Assembly (NCBI GenBank): GCA_017640725.1
Contig: JAEPQB010000004.1
Span: forward strand, 232,084-296,083
DNA: 64,000 nt
DNA from: Kordiimonadaceae bacterium
Lineage (GTDB): Bacteria; Pseudomonadota; Alphaproteobacteria; Sphingomonadales; Kordiimonadaceae
Reading direction: 5' to 3'
In this document: in pieces, positions 51,312 through 59,923 of the stretch
Layout of the letters: each line of letters opens with the position of its first letter
Numbering within the stretch: position 1 is the stretch's first letter
The notes under the pieces: model-generated
Database searches by the model: none
What the model was told of the DNA's origin: nothing
What the model saw: the letters and a program-made list of their open reading frames with translations, nothing else
Position numbers and translations under genes: made by a program

Positions 51312-51962
51312 ATGGCCAAACAAGCCGTTGCAGTAACTATCGAAGAAAGAACCGAGGCGCTTCGCAAGGAGCGTGGCGATAACGTGTCGGTTGATGATAT
51401 CGGCAGTGTGGTGCTTTCCCTTGTGGAAGGAACGGCTCCAGATAACGAAGTAGATAAGATTGCATCGGAACTTCGCGACCTTTTGGATTTCATCGGTGCT
51501 GCCAAAGCAGAGCTCGTTGGCATGCAGCCTAAGTCTCTGTCTCGTCGGGATATTCCTGATGCGGGGGAGCAGCTGGATGCAATTGTTGAAGCAACTGAAG
51601 ACGCGGCTTCGACGATCATGGATGCGGCTGATTCGATGATGGAAATCGCGGCAGAAGTTGAGGCGCCGCAGGCGGAAAAACTTGAAGCTGTGTCAACTGA
51701 ATTGTTTCAGGCTTCAAGTTTTCAGGATTTAACGGGTCAACGCATTACCAAGGTGACAAAAACCCTTGGACATCTGGAAGAACGTCTGTCAGCTCTGGCT
51801 GAAGCCATTGGCGATGACTTTGTTGCACCAGCGAACGATGAGATCGAGACCGACGATGAAGGCGTGGCAGTCAATGATACTGACCTGCTTCATGGGCCAC
51901 AGCTGGAGGGCGAAGGCAATAGTCAGGACGAGATCGACGCTATTTTAGCTGCGTTTGACTAG
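51312..51962 (+). CDS. cheZ: CheZ-like CheY phosphatase
   Basis: A 216-aa cytosolic helical protein. FQASSFQDLTGQRITKVTKTLGHLE contains the CheZ catalytic motif (the D and Q of DLTGQ), in a long helical hairpin. The last residues SQDEIDAILAAFD form a C-terminal CheY-binding-type helix and nearly repeat the FliM motif QDEIDSLLGFD. It should dephosphorylate CheY-P near the motor. A GGAG ribosome-binding site precedes the ATG. Confidence 0.82.
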   Translation: MAKQAVAVTIEERTEALRKERGDNVSVDDIGSVVLSLVEGTAPDNEVDKIASELRDLLDFIGAAKAELVGMQPKSLSRRDIPDAGEQLDAIVEATEDAASTIMDAADSMMEIAAEVEAPQAEKLEAVSTELFQASSFQDLTGQRITKVTKTLGHLEERLSALAEAIGDDFVAPANDEIETDDEGVAVNDTDLLHGPQLEGEGNSQDEIDAILAAFD

Positions 51963-51988
51963 TTGGCGCCCTGATCCCGGTTAAAGTC

Positions 51989-52636
51989 ATGTACATAGAA
52001 CAACAGCAAACAAGGAAGGTCTTTGGTAGTGATAGTACCATGGGCCTTTTTGTTGCTTTGTATCTGATATTACTGGCCTTTTTCATCGTGTTAACGTCGG
52101 TTTCTCAACAGTCGGCCATGCGCGCGTCCGACGCGATGGAAAGCGTGAATACGGTTTTCAAAGACGATGGTGACGCCAGAAATGGCTCAGACGCGGAGGC
52201 AGTGCAAAGTGCTGCGTCGGACCCTGTTCTGATTGAAATCGAACGTGCCTTTACCAGTGCTTTTGATATTCAGGGGCAGTTTGCTGTCGCAGGTGGCAAT
52301 ATTTATCAGGTGCAGATGCCTGCAGCTTTTTTGTTTGAACCTGGTTCTTTCAGGGTTCGTGAAGCCGTTCACCCTACATTGAACGAGTTGCTTGATGTTT
52401 TGATTTCAGCACCAAACGGCCAACGGCAAGAACTGGCACTCATGTTTGGGCGCGGTGCCGGCTCAGTGGATAGAGAAATAACCCGCACCCAAGAGATTGC
52501 GATCCGCAGAGCTGGGTCTTTTGCTCGCTATATGGAAGCGGGTGGCTTTAGCAACTTCTCCGCAGGGTTTTCAGACATAAATACGGATCAGATAATGCTC
52601 GTGTTTAGAAACGCTTCTTTCAGGAGCGGACGATGA
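51989..52636 (+). CDS. MotB-like protein lacking the proton-site Asp
   Basis: A 215-aa protein with one N-terminal helix (STMGLFVALYLILLAFFIVLTS, about 16-37) and a periplasmic part with a weak OmpA-like pattern (VQMPAAFLFEPGSFRVREAVHPTLNELLDVLI and ELALMFGRGAG). The helix aligns without gaps to that of the next gene's MotB, but A23 stands where MotB has its essential Asp. It also lacks the usual peptidoglycan-binding Asp/Arg pattern. It overlaps motB by 4 nt, so the two are made together. It may be a non-conducting partner of the stator or a regulator. Confidence 0.65.
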   Translation: MYIEQQQTRKVFGSDSTMGLFVALYLILLAFFIVLTSVSQQSAMRASDAMESVNTVFKDDGDARNGSDAEAVQSAASDPVLIEIERAFTSAFDIQGQFAVAGGNIYQVQMPAAFLFEPGSFRVREAVHPTLNELLDVLISAPNGQRQELALMFGRGAGSVDREITRTQEIAIRRAGSFARYMEAGGFSNFSAGFSDINTDQIMLVFRNASFRSGR

Positions 52637-53364
52637 GCGGTATTGCGAGCAAAGCGAAAGTAGACAGTGCATCCAATGCTGGTTGGATGTTGACTTTTGC
52701 CGACTTGCTTTCCTTGTTGCTAACCTTTTTTGTGCTCGTCTTCTCCATGAGCACTATCCAGTTCGACAGTTGGAAATCTGTGGTCGAAACCATGCGGGAT
52801 GAGTTTAATCCTAATTACGCAGCCATCACTTTGCGTGATTACGAAAATCAAACCGCAGTTGCGCGAAGATCCGCACGAGGTTTAAACCTGAACTACCTTC
52901 GTGCTTTGATTGAACGTGATTTGGGCCGATATCCGGAATTGGCAACAGCCAGCGTCAGAAGAGAAACTGACCGCTTGGTGATTTCAGTACCAGCAAACAG
53001 TTTGTTTCAGGAAAAATCAGCTTTGTTTGCCGACGGTGCAACCCAAGCCATCACCCAACTTACCGGTTCATTGGTCCAAATCCGAAACCGACTATTAGTC
53101 GCAGGGCACACCAACAACTTGCCAGTGGATGGACGACGGGTGCGATCGAACTGGGAGCTCTCTGTTACCAGAGCTCAGCTAGTTGCGGGCGTATTGGCGG
53201 ATGCAGGATATGTTCAGCCCGTAACCGTTTTGGGACACGGAGCCAGTAAATTCCAAATAGCAGACGCAGCTAGGGCGACGGTAGAGCAACTCAATGCCCA
53301 AGAGCGCATTGATTTTGTTATATTGGGCGAAAGCCGGAATGACGGAGTTTTGGATGTTTTTTGA
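52633..53364 (+). CDS. motB: MotB-family stator protein
   Basis: A 243-aa inner-membrane protein. The helix AGWMLTFADLLSLLLTFFVLVFSMST carries the proton-carrying Asp (D24). A plug/linker region (about 45-100) precedes the OmpA-like domain, with VAGHTNNLPVDGRRVRSNWELSVTRAQLVAGVL (peptidoglycan-binding pattern) and VTVLGHGAS. It should anchor the stator to the cell wall. No motA is in the window. It overlaps the MotB-like gene before it by 4 nt. Confidence 0.9.
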   Translation: MSGIASKAKVDSASNAGWMLTFADLLSLLLTFFVLVFSMSTIQFDSWKSVVETMRDEFNPNYAAITLRDYENQTAVARRSARGLNLNYLRALIERDLGRYPELATASVRRETDRLVISVPANSLFQEKSALFADGATQAITQLTGSLVQIRNRLLVAGHTNNLPVDGRRVRSNWELSVTRAQLVAGVLADAGYVQPVTVLGHGASKFQIADAARATVEQLNAQERIDFVILGESRNDGVLDVF

Positions 53365-56300
53365 GTTAGGACATAAGCGCGGCTCCACCATGAAAGTGTA
53401 TCTAGCTCAGGCTACGATGGCTTTGTTTGCTGTGTTCATGGTCTCCATCGCAACGCTCGCCCAAGACAGATCAAGTATCACGCTCCAAGGGGCGATGCAG
53501 GCCAACTATAATCGGCTGGTGCTGAACATTCCAAACGACGTGTCCTATACTTTGTCACAGCGGAACAGATTGTTGACACTAACGCTGGACGGTCAGTTCG
53601 ATATTGATACCAGTGGTTTTGACTCTTCAGTTTTGGAGCGTGTTGGCAATGTCGCAGTTCGGCAACTAGGGGGACAAACTCGACTTGTTTTTGATGTCCT
53701 ACCAGATATTTCGCCAAGGGACTTTAGATCAGGCGGATATGTAGTTGTGGACATCTATGGCGGTGACCTGTCTGCTACTATTCGGAATGCCGCTCGACGC
53801 GCGGCGGCAACTACGCCGGATCCTGCGCCGTCAACTCCGCAGGCTGCTGATCCTGGTGCAGCGGGACAGTCCAATTCCCCATCTGGGCAAGACGAAAATT
53901 CACAGTCCGGTCCTCAGGCCGGAGGGCCGACAGAAGAGCAACCTACGAACCCTGATCAGGCGCCGGATAACGCTGGCGATGAAACTGCGCCAGTGCCTGC
54001 CGACACCCAGACTGAAGAGCCTGGCGAGGCTGCGGAGGCGCTTGCAGACAACGTTTCAAATACGACCGGTTCTGTTATTTCCAGCATGGCAAACACGGAC
54101 CGAGATGCAGAGCCCATTATGGATGATGCGGACGAAGCACCAACGGGCAGTTCGGCGACCGGGCCTCGTTCTACTGGGCCAACTGATGTGGATGCTGACA
54201 TTAGCGAGCAAGTCAGTGCTATTGAATTTGGCAACATGGAAGCTGTCGAAGATGAAACTAATGCCGTCAGCATTCAAACTCAGGCGTTAGAGGAAAGTGT
54301 TATCCTCAGTTTCAACATGCCCAGCGACGCAGCTATGGCGGTGTTTGAAAGAGGTGGTTCACTATGGACAGTATTTGACAAGCCATTTCAATTGGACCCA
54401 ACAGGCCTTCGCACGGGCGGCAACGAAGTTTCCAGACGCGTACGAAGGCTGGAACAGTTGCCTGATCCCGATGCTCTTATTCTGCGCATGAACATTCGGG
54501 CCAATCAAAATTTTGTTGTGGAGCGGGAAAATACGACCTGGCACGTTCATCTAAAAGACACACCTGCCAAACCTCGTTTTCCACTTCGCCCCACCCGCCG
54601 AGACGATGAAGCGCAAGGGCAACAAATTTTCATCCAAGCTTCAGATATCGGCCGCAAAATCGAGTTTGAAGACCCTGACATCGGTGACATTCTTGTCGTA
54701 ATGCCAATGCAGCGCCAGAGCACAGGAATTGCTCAAAAATATAGCTATGCTGCAGCAGAGGTTCTTGAAACTTCTCAGGGCATTGCAATCAGTCCACTGT
54801 CTGACGGTGTTATCATTGACAGGTTCCGTGATGGTGTCGCTATCAGGTCTGCTGGGAATAGCCTTCTTTCCGCCTCTCGGCTATCACGTGCGACCGGCAT
54901 AGGAAACAATTCTCAAAGAGGCTTCGCGCGTCTGATCGACTTTGAAACCTGGCGAATTGGACAGCCATGGGAATACAGAAAAAATAAGGGCAGGTTGCTT
55001 TACGAACTATCGTTGGCGACTTCTGATAACGCCAACTCAGTGCGATGGAAACTTGCCAGATATTATTTGGCGCACGGCCGGGCAGCTGAAGCATTAGGCA
55101 TTCTGGAGAACATGCTTCTCGAAGACGAGTTGCTTGAACAAAACGGTGAGTATCGTGCTGTTAGAGGTGTCGCCAATTTCAAACATGGCAGACTGGAAGA
55201 AGCTGCTGCTGACCTGGCTGCCCCCGAACTCCGTTCAGAACAAGACGCAGAGTTATGGCGAGCCATGGTGGCAGAATCACTGGGTCGTCATGATGATGCT
55301 TTGGAGTTCTATCGTCGTGGCCGTGATGTCATGGGGACATATGACGAGTTTGACCGAGCAGAATTGCAGTTGGCGATTATCCGAGCAGCAATCGAAACAG
55401 GGGACCTAGAGTTAGCACAGGAAGAACTGGATCTGATGAACGGATTGACCCTCACAGAGGGGCAACTGTCTGAAACCGTGTATCAGAGCGCCCGTATTTC
55501 AGAAATTCAGGGACAGTCAGATATTGCGCAAACACAGTATGATGACCTGACCGCATCGCCTGAACGGTGGATTGCTGCCCGCGCTCGATATTCGCGAACT
55601 CTATTCAGCCTCGACAATGGCGATATTGACGCGAATACCGCGATTGATCAATTGGAACGCCTTCGGTACGCGTGGCGTGGTGATCGCTTTGAGAGCACGC
55701 TCCTCAATGATCTTGCTGACCTTTATTTTGAAACTAATCAATACGAACAGGGACTAGAAACACTACGCCAAGGGGTTTCCTACTACCCGGAAATTGCCCG
55801 GGAAAAGCGGATGTCTCAGAAGATGGGGCGTGTTTTCCGTTCACTATTCCTTGATGGTATGGCGGAAGAAATGACGCCGATTGCCGCTATTAGTCTTTAT
55901 TACAAGTTCCGCGAGCTTACACCCTTGGGCTCTGAAGGTGACCTGATGATCCGACGCCTCGCGGACAGGTTGGTTTCTGTGGATTTACTCGACCGCGCCG
56001 CGGATCTTCTAGATTATCAGGTTAAAGCTAGAACAGAGGGGGCAGCGCGCGCACAAATTGCGGCGAACCTGGCGAAAATTCATATCTTGAACCGGGAACC
56101 AACTAAAGCACTGGAAATCTTGCGCGCGACGCGGGAACCAAGGTTGCCTCAAGACATTCTTGCCAATCGGCGACATGTTGAATCACGTGCCCTCATTGAA
56201 ATGGACCGGTTCGAAGAAGCTGAGGTATTGCTGGAAGATGACAGAAGTGCTGACGCCGAAATTCTGCGAGCAGACATTTTCTGGGGCGCGAAAAACTGGG

Positions 56301-56620
56301 ATCAGTTGGTGCCAACAATCCGACGTTTGCTTGGTGACGGCTGGCGTCGAAATCAGGCTTTGACAGAATTGCAGCGCCTAAACTTAATCAGACTATCTAT
56401 ATCCATGACCTTTACGGAAGATCGTGCAGGCTTGATTGAAGTTCGGCGACGGTACGGTACTCAGATGCGGACCGGGGATTTTGCAAATGCCTTTGAGCTG
56501 CTGACAAACGATCAGGAACTTAGCGGACGCGAACTTGGCGCCATTGCAACCCAAATTGCGAGTGTAGAAAAACTGCAGTCCTTTATGCGTGATTACCGCA
56601 GTGACTTTAGTGGCCGCTAA
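53354..56620 (+). CDS. Large exported TPR protein of the motor operon
   Basis: A 1088-aa exported protein. An N-terminal signal (AQATMALFAVFMVSIATLAQ) is followed by an AMIN-like beta domain (about 35-135; NRLVLNIPNDVSYTL, TRLVFDVLPDISPRDFRSGGYVVVDIYG), an acidic low-complexity linker (about 145-305, Pro/Glu/Asp/Gln/Thr-rich), a second beta region, and TPR-like helices from about 540 to the end (LARYYLAHGRAAEALGILENML). It probably lies in the periplasm or attached to the cell wall. GTG/ATG choice: ATG 53354 has GGAG at 6 nt and overlaps motB by 11 nt; ATG 53390 begins the signal peptide directly. Function unknown. Confidence 0.7.
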   Translation: MFFELGHKRGSTMKVYLAQATMALFAVFMVSIATLAQDRSSITLQGAMQANYNRLVLNIPNDVSYTLSQRNRLLTLTLDGQFDIDTSGFDSSVLERVGNVAVRQLGGQTRLVFDVLPDISPRDFRSGGYVVVDIYGGDLSATIRNAARRAAATTPDPAPSTPQAADPGAAGQSNSPSGQDENSQSGPQAGGPTEEQPTNPDQAPDNAGDETAPVPADTQTEEPGEAAEALADNVSNTTGSVISSMANTDRDAEPIMDDADEAPTGSSATGPRSTGPTDVDADISEQVSAIEFGNMEAVEDETNAVSIQTQALEESVILSFNMPSDAAMAVFERGGSLWTVFDKPFQLDPTGLRTGGNEVSRRVRRLEQLPDPDALILRMNIRANQNFVVERENTTWHVHLKDTPAKPRFPLRPTRRDDEAQGQQIFIQASDIGRKIEFEDPDIGDILVVMPMQRQSTGIAQKYSYAAAEVLETSQGIAISPLSDGVIIDRFRDGVAIRSAGNSLLSASRLSRATGIGNNSQRGFARLIDFETWRIGQPWEYRKNKGRLLYELSLATSDNANSVRWKLARYYLAHGRAAEALGILENMLLEDELLEQNGEYRAVRGVANFKHGRLEEAAADLAAPELRSEQDAELWRAMVAESLGRHDDALEFYRRGRDVMGTYDEFDRAELQLAIIRAAIETGDLELAQEELDLMNGLTLTEGQLSETVYQSARISEIQGQSDIAQTQYDDLTASPERWIAARARYSRTLFSLDNGDIDANTAIDQLERLRYAWRGDRFESTLLNDLADLYFETNQYEQGLETLRQGVSYYPEIAREKRMSQKMGRVFRSLFLDGMAEEMTPIAAISLYYKFRELTPLGSEGDLMIRRLADRLVSVDLLDRAADLLDYQVKARTEGAARAQIAANLAKIHILNREPTKALEILRATREPRLPQDILANRRHVESRALIEMDRFEEAEVLLEDDRSADAEILRADIFWGAKNWDQLVPTIRRLLGDGWRRNQALTELQRLNLIRLSISMTFTEDRAGLIEVRRRYGTQMRTGDFANAFELLTNDQELSGRELGAIATQIASVEKLQSFMRDYRSDFSGR

Positions 56621-56939
56621 GCGCTAAATTTTCCGATTATAACTCACAGAATTGTCAGTCGTGGTCGGCAGCGACATGTGTTGCGTCTTCGCGAACGCGC
56701 CGCTGCACTCGTGCATTATTTTAAGGCTTCTGTAACCTACTGTAAATATGTAGGAATTTCAGCCTGACGTGTGACTCACCAAAGCGTGATGGGCATATTA
56801 TTTTTCATCTGGCCTTTGAGGGGTAATATATGCCCCAGACGGGATAGCCGTCCTCCCCACCAGTAAAAGGGGGCAAATCGATGGGGCCAAAGTCTCATCA
56901 GCCGTAAGGCAGGGAAAATCGAAACGAAGGACTGATGTT
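56621..56939. promoter_or_regulatory. Upstream region of the bufferin operon
   Basis: A 319-bp gene-free stretch with a candidate ECF-type promoter (56731-56756), a GC-rich stretch with short hairpins (about 56820-56880) in the leader, and AAGGA 8 nt before bufA1. No terminator for the TPR gene was recognised. Confidence 0.5.
56731..56756 (+). promoter_or_regulatory. Candidate ECF sigma promoter of bufA1
   Basis: TGTAACC, 16-bp spacer, GGAA. AAC in the -35 is the common ECF feature, and Caulobacter bufferin-type genes are under the ECF factor SigF (GTAACC-type -35, CGAA-type -10). The -10 differs by one base; low confidence. Confidence 0.3.
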
Positions 56940-57218
56940 ATGAAATTCAATCGTGTTGCTAAAACTGCTGTTGCTACGACTGGCGCTGTTGCATTCGCAA
57001 TGACCGTTATTTCTGGTACAGCTGTTGCTCAAGACAAAAAAGCTAAAAAAGAAAAGTGCTATGGCATTGTTGCTAAAGGCATGAACGACTGTGCAACTTC
57101 TACGCACAGCTGTGCTGGCCAGGCAAAAGTAGACAACCACGGCGAAGAGTGGATCTACGTTGCTAAAGGTCTTTGCGATCGCATCGCTGGTAGCGCAAAA
57201 GCTCCGAAAAAAGCCTAA
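56940..57218 (+). CDS. bufA1: Bufferin precursor BufA1 (DUF2282)
   Basis: A 92-aa precursor peptide. A Sec-type signal peptide (about 1-31; TGAVAFAMTVISGTAVAQ) is followed by a mature part with four Cys: EKCYGIVAKGMNDCATS, HSCAGQ and AKGLCDRI. This is the DUF2282/BufA1 pattern. Bufferins are recently described ribosomally made, post-translationally modified peptides whose cysteines are modified by an MNIO enzyme to bind copper and protect against it. The operon's other members follow at once. AAGGA lies 8 nt before the ATG. Confidence 0.9.
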   Translation: MKFNRVAKTAVATTGAVAFAMTVISGTAVAQDKKAKKEKCYGIVAKGMNDCATSTHSCAGQAKVDNHGEEWIYVAKGLCDRIAGSAKAPKKA

Positions 57219-57244
57219 TTTGACTGAACCCCGGAAGACGTAAA

Positions 57245-58129
57245 ATGAGCAATACGCAGTCATTTCACCCGACCGGGGTTCATCACCCTGTTGGCATCGG
57301 CTTAAAGTCGCAGCATTACCAGGAAGCGCTTAATGCTGATCACCCGCTGGCATTCTTCGAGGTGCACGCGGAAAACTACATGATGCAAGGTGGAAACCAC
57401 CTTCGGTTCCTCGAGGCAATTGGCGAGAAATTCCCGCTTTCAGTGCACGGCGTCGGGATGTCGCTTGGCTCTGAAGAGGGGCTGAGCTCTACTCACCTCA
57501 AAAAGTTCAAAAGTATTGTGGACCGGTTTCAGCCCTGGCTGATTTCTGAGCACTTGGCTTGGTCTGTAAACGACGGCACCTATCTAAATGACTTGCTGCC
57601 TCTGCCACTCAATGAGACGACACTCAGTGTCGTTGTGGATAACGTCAAGCACATGCAGGACACGATAGGTAGGCGGATTTTAATAGAAAATCCTTCAACC
57701 TATGTGTCTTTTAAGGCGTCAGACATTCCTGAGCCCGACTATCTCAATCAATTGGCCCAGAAAGCTGGTTGTGGGATTTTGCTGGATGTAAACAACATTT
57801 ATGTTTCAGCGAAGAATCACGGATATGACGCACAGACATATGTGAATTCGATAGAGGGATCGCAAGTGGGCGAGATCCATCTTGCGGGCCACACAGTGAA
57901 AAACATTGACGGCAATGAACTACGCCTGGATGACCATGGTTCGGCGGTTATCGATGACGTGTGGGGACTATTTGAGTACACGGTGCGCCGTTTTGGCGAA
58001 CGCCCCACATTGATTGAGTGGGACACTAACGTTCCGGATTTCAATGTGCTTGTGAACGAAGCGCATAAAGCACAATCCTTGATGCGGCACGCTCTCCAGA
58101 CGGATGGGGTTAACCATGGAGCGGCATGA
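57245..58129 (+). CDS. bufB: MNIO-family enzyme BufB (DUF692)
   Basis: A 294-aa TIM-barrel enzyme of the multinuclear non-heme iron oxidative (MNIO, DUF692) family. It should modify the Cys residues of BufA1. Metal-ligand-type residues are seen in VHAENYM, LSVHGVGMSLG, WLISEHLAWS, RILIENPSTYVSF, GILLDVNNIYVS, GEIHLAGH and LIEWDTNVP. The length is normal for the family. It starts 26 nt after bufA1 and overlaps bufC by 14 nt. Confidence 0.92.
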   Translation: MSNTQSFHPTGVHHPVGIGLKSQHYQEALNADHPLAFFEVHAENYMMQGGNHLRFLEAIGEKFPLSVHGVGMSLGSEEGLSSTHLKKFKSIVDRFQPWLISEHLAWSVNDGTYLNDLLPLPLNETTLSVVVDNVKHMQDTIGRRILIENPSTYVSFKASDIPEPDYLNQLAQKAGCGILLDVNNIYVSAKNHGYDAQTYVNSIEGSQVGEIHLAGHTVKNIDGNELRLDDHGSAVIDDVWGLFEYTVRRFGERPTLIEWDTNVPDFNVLVNEAHKAQSLMRHALQTDGVNHGAA

Positions 58130-58820
58130 GTTCAAACAGTTTCAGACGTTGATGACGTCTTCGGTGTTGTCAGGCAGCAATTCACCGAATCTGGTCCAGG
58201 AATTGGCACAGTCGGAAGGCGTGCCATCAGATCAACGACTCAATATTCATCATAACAATTTTCGTGAAACGCTTGCGGGAAGCCTCAGCGGTGTTTTTCC
58301 TGCATTGGAAGCATTTGTTGGGGCCGTGTTTGTCAAAGGTGCACTGTCCGAGTTTTGCGTGGCATACCCTCCAAAAGACGCCTCGCTCCTTGGGTATGGG
58401 TCTGATTTTGCAACATTTTTGGATAATCACAAGGCGAGTGAGCAAGTTCCGTATGCTGCCGACCTTGTGCGCTTGGAATGGGCAATCCATGAATTGCAGC
58501 TTGTAGATGAGGTTGTTGCTACAGAGCCATCACAAAATGAGTGGCAACTCAATCCTAACGCACGAGTAATTAGAAGCGAATTTCCTCTGCTAAGTTTGTG
58601 GAGTGTTGCCAATGGCCAATTGCCGCCAGAGGCAGTGCATATAGAGCAGGGCGGTCAAAATGTTATTGTTCTGTTGAATGACGGTGAAGTTAGTTTACTG
58701 GCATTAACGGATCAAGAAAGCCATGTGTTGGATGAGTTAGCCGCTCAGCGCTCGGTTCATGAAATTAGCTCTACTGTGTTATCGTCAGTTTCAAAGAAGA
58801 AAATCATCGTTCCTGCGTAG
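58116..58820 (+). CDS. bufC: MNIO partner protein BufC (DUF2063)
   Basis: A 234-aa protein of the DUF2063 family, found with DUF692 enzymes and thought to act as the precursor-recognition partner. FQTLMTSSVLSG, RLNIHHNNFRETLAGSLSGVFPALEAFVG, YPPKDASLLGYGSDFATFL and VRLEWAIHELQL are the conserved parts. ATG 58116 has a GGGG site at 7 nt; an upstream ATG at 58104 would add 4 residues. It overlaps bufB by 14 nt, so they are probably coupled. Confidence 0.88.
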   Translation: MERHEFKQFQTLMTSSVLSGSNSPNLVQELAQSEGVPSDQRLNIHHNNFRETLAGSLSGVFPALEAFVGAVFVKGALSEFCVAYPPKDASLLGYGSDFATFLDNHKASEQVPYAADLVRLEWAIHELQLVDEVVATEPSQNEWQLNPNARVIRSEFPLLSLWSVANGQLPPEAVHIEQGGQNVIVLLNDGEVSLLALTDQESHVLDELAAQRSVHEISSTVLSSVSKKKIIVPA

Positions 58821-58868
58821 AAGTGCCTTTGGGGGGTATTACGTGGGACTAACCAAAAGGGGTCTCCT

Positions 58869-59315
58869 ATGAGTTTTATACAATCGATAAAAGATGTTTA
58901 TGCGAAACTGGGTTCGAAAGTTACGATGCCCGATATCACTTTGCTCTGGATGCGGTTTTGGGTTGCAGGCATTTTTTATAAGTCGGGCCGTACCAAGGCG
59001 GGCGAAGGATACCTGGAGCTCAATTCATTCACACCTGATTTGTTTGAATATGAGCATCCTGTGCCGGGCCTAGATGCGGAAACCGCAGCGCAATTGGCGC
59101 TTTACGGCGAAACATTTTTGCCCTTGATGTTGATCTTCGGGATCGCCTCCCGGTTTGCGGCTGTGGGCTTGCTTGTAATGACAGCCGTCATTCAACTTGT
59201 TATGCCGCAATTGTGGGCAGACCACATTGTCTGGGCAGCAGCGCTCGCGGGTGTCCTGATGATGGGTCCAGGCAAGATTTCCCTGGACGCGTTCGTAGGG
59301 CCCCGCCTCAAGTAA
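58869..59315 (+). CDS. bufD: DoxX-family membrane protein (BufD)
   Basis: A 148-aa inner-membrane protein of the DoxX family with about four helices. LLWMRFWVAGIFYKSGRTKAGEGYL, ALYGETFLPLMLIFGIASRFAAVGLLVMTAVIQLV and WAAALAGVLMMGPG are the typical segments. DoxX-type BufD proteins close bufferin operons. A terminator follows. Its exact role in the system is not known. Confidence 0.85.
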   Translation: MSFIQSIKDVYAKLGSKVTMPDITLLWMRFWVAGIFYKSGRTKAGEGYLELNSFTPDLFEYEHPVPGLDAETAAQLALYGETFLPLMLIFGIASRFAAVGLLVMTAVIQLVMPQLWADHIVWAAALAGVLMMGPGKISLDAFVGPRLK

Positions 59316-59328
59316 ATGCTCATCAACG

Positions 59329-59358
59329 AAAAAGCCGCGAGTTGATCTGCGGCTTTTT
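59329..59358 (+). terminator. Intrinsic terminator of the bufferin operon
   Basis: Stem AAAAAGCCGC / GCGGCTTTTT with a 10-nt loop, T-run after it. Confidence 0.88.
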
Positions 59359-59428
59359 CTTTTAATTCTGTAAAATTGTGCTAATTAATTGGCATTATGT
59401 AAATTGATGTTTCGATTAAGGGCTTATT

Positions 59429-59920
59429 ATGGACGATATCGACCGCAAAATTCTCGGATTATTGCAAAAAGATGCTACTCTTAGCACAGCAGAAATTGCT
59501 GAAATGGTGGGTCTTTCAACAACGCCATGCTGGCGCCGTATCCAGATCTTGGAACAAGAGGGCTATATTACGCGGCGTGTTGCGCTGGTTGATCGAACAA
59601 AAGTCAATGTTCCCCTCGATGTTTTTGTCGCTATTAGAACGAACGAACATAACTTCGAATGGTTGGACGAGTTTGCACGGATCGTCTGTGAGTTTCCCGA
59701 AGTGGTTGAACTTTACAGAATGAGTGGTGAAGTAGACTATCTGATGCGAGTTGTGGTGCCGGATATGACGGCTTATGACCGTTTTTACAAACAACTGATC
59801 AAAAAAGTGCAGTTGACGGACGTGAGTTCTTCGTTTGCAATGGAGCGGATTAAATACACTACCGCTCTTCCGCTCGATTATGCTTCAGAGAGCGGTCGAC
59901 AACGTCGCAGGAGAAGCTAA
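59429..59920 (+). CDS. Lrp/AsnC-family transcriptional regulator
   Basis: A 163-aa DNA-binding regulator. The N-terminal HTH is DIDRKILGLLQKDATLSTAEIAEMVGLSTTPCWRRIQILEQEGYI, and the C-terminal RAM/AsnC domain has PEVVELYRMSGEVDYLMRVVVPDM. It should sense an amino acid and control transcription. Its stop is 3 nt before pepN, so it may control amino-acid or peptide metabolism with it. The basic tail is unusual but not extreme. Confidence 0.92.
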   Translation: MDDIDRKILGLLQKDATLSTAEIAEMVGLSTTPCWRRIQILEQEGYITRRVALVDRTKVNVPLDVFVAIRTNEHNFEWLDEFARIVCEFPEVVELYRMSGEVDYLMRVVVPDMTAYDRFYKQLIKKVQLTDVSSSFAMERIKYTTALPLDYASESGRQRRRRS

Positions 59921-59923
59921 CAA

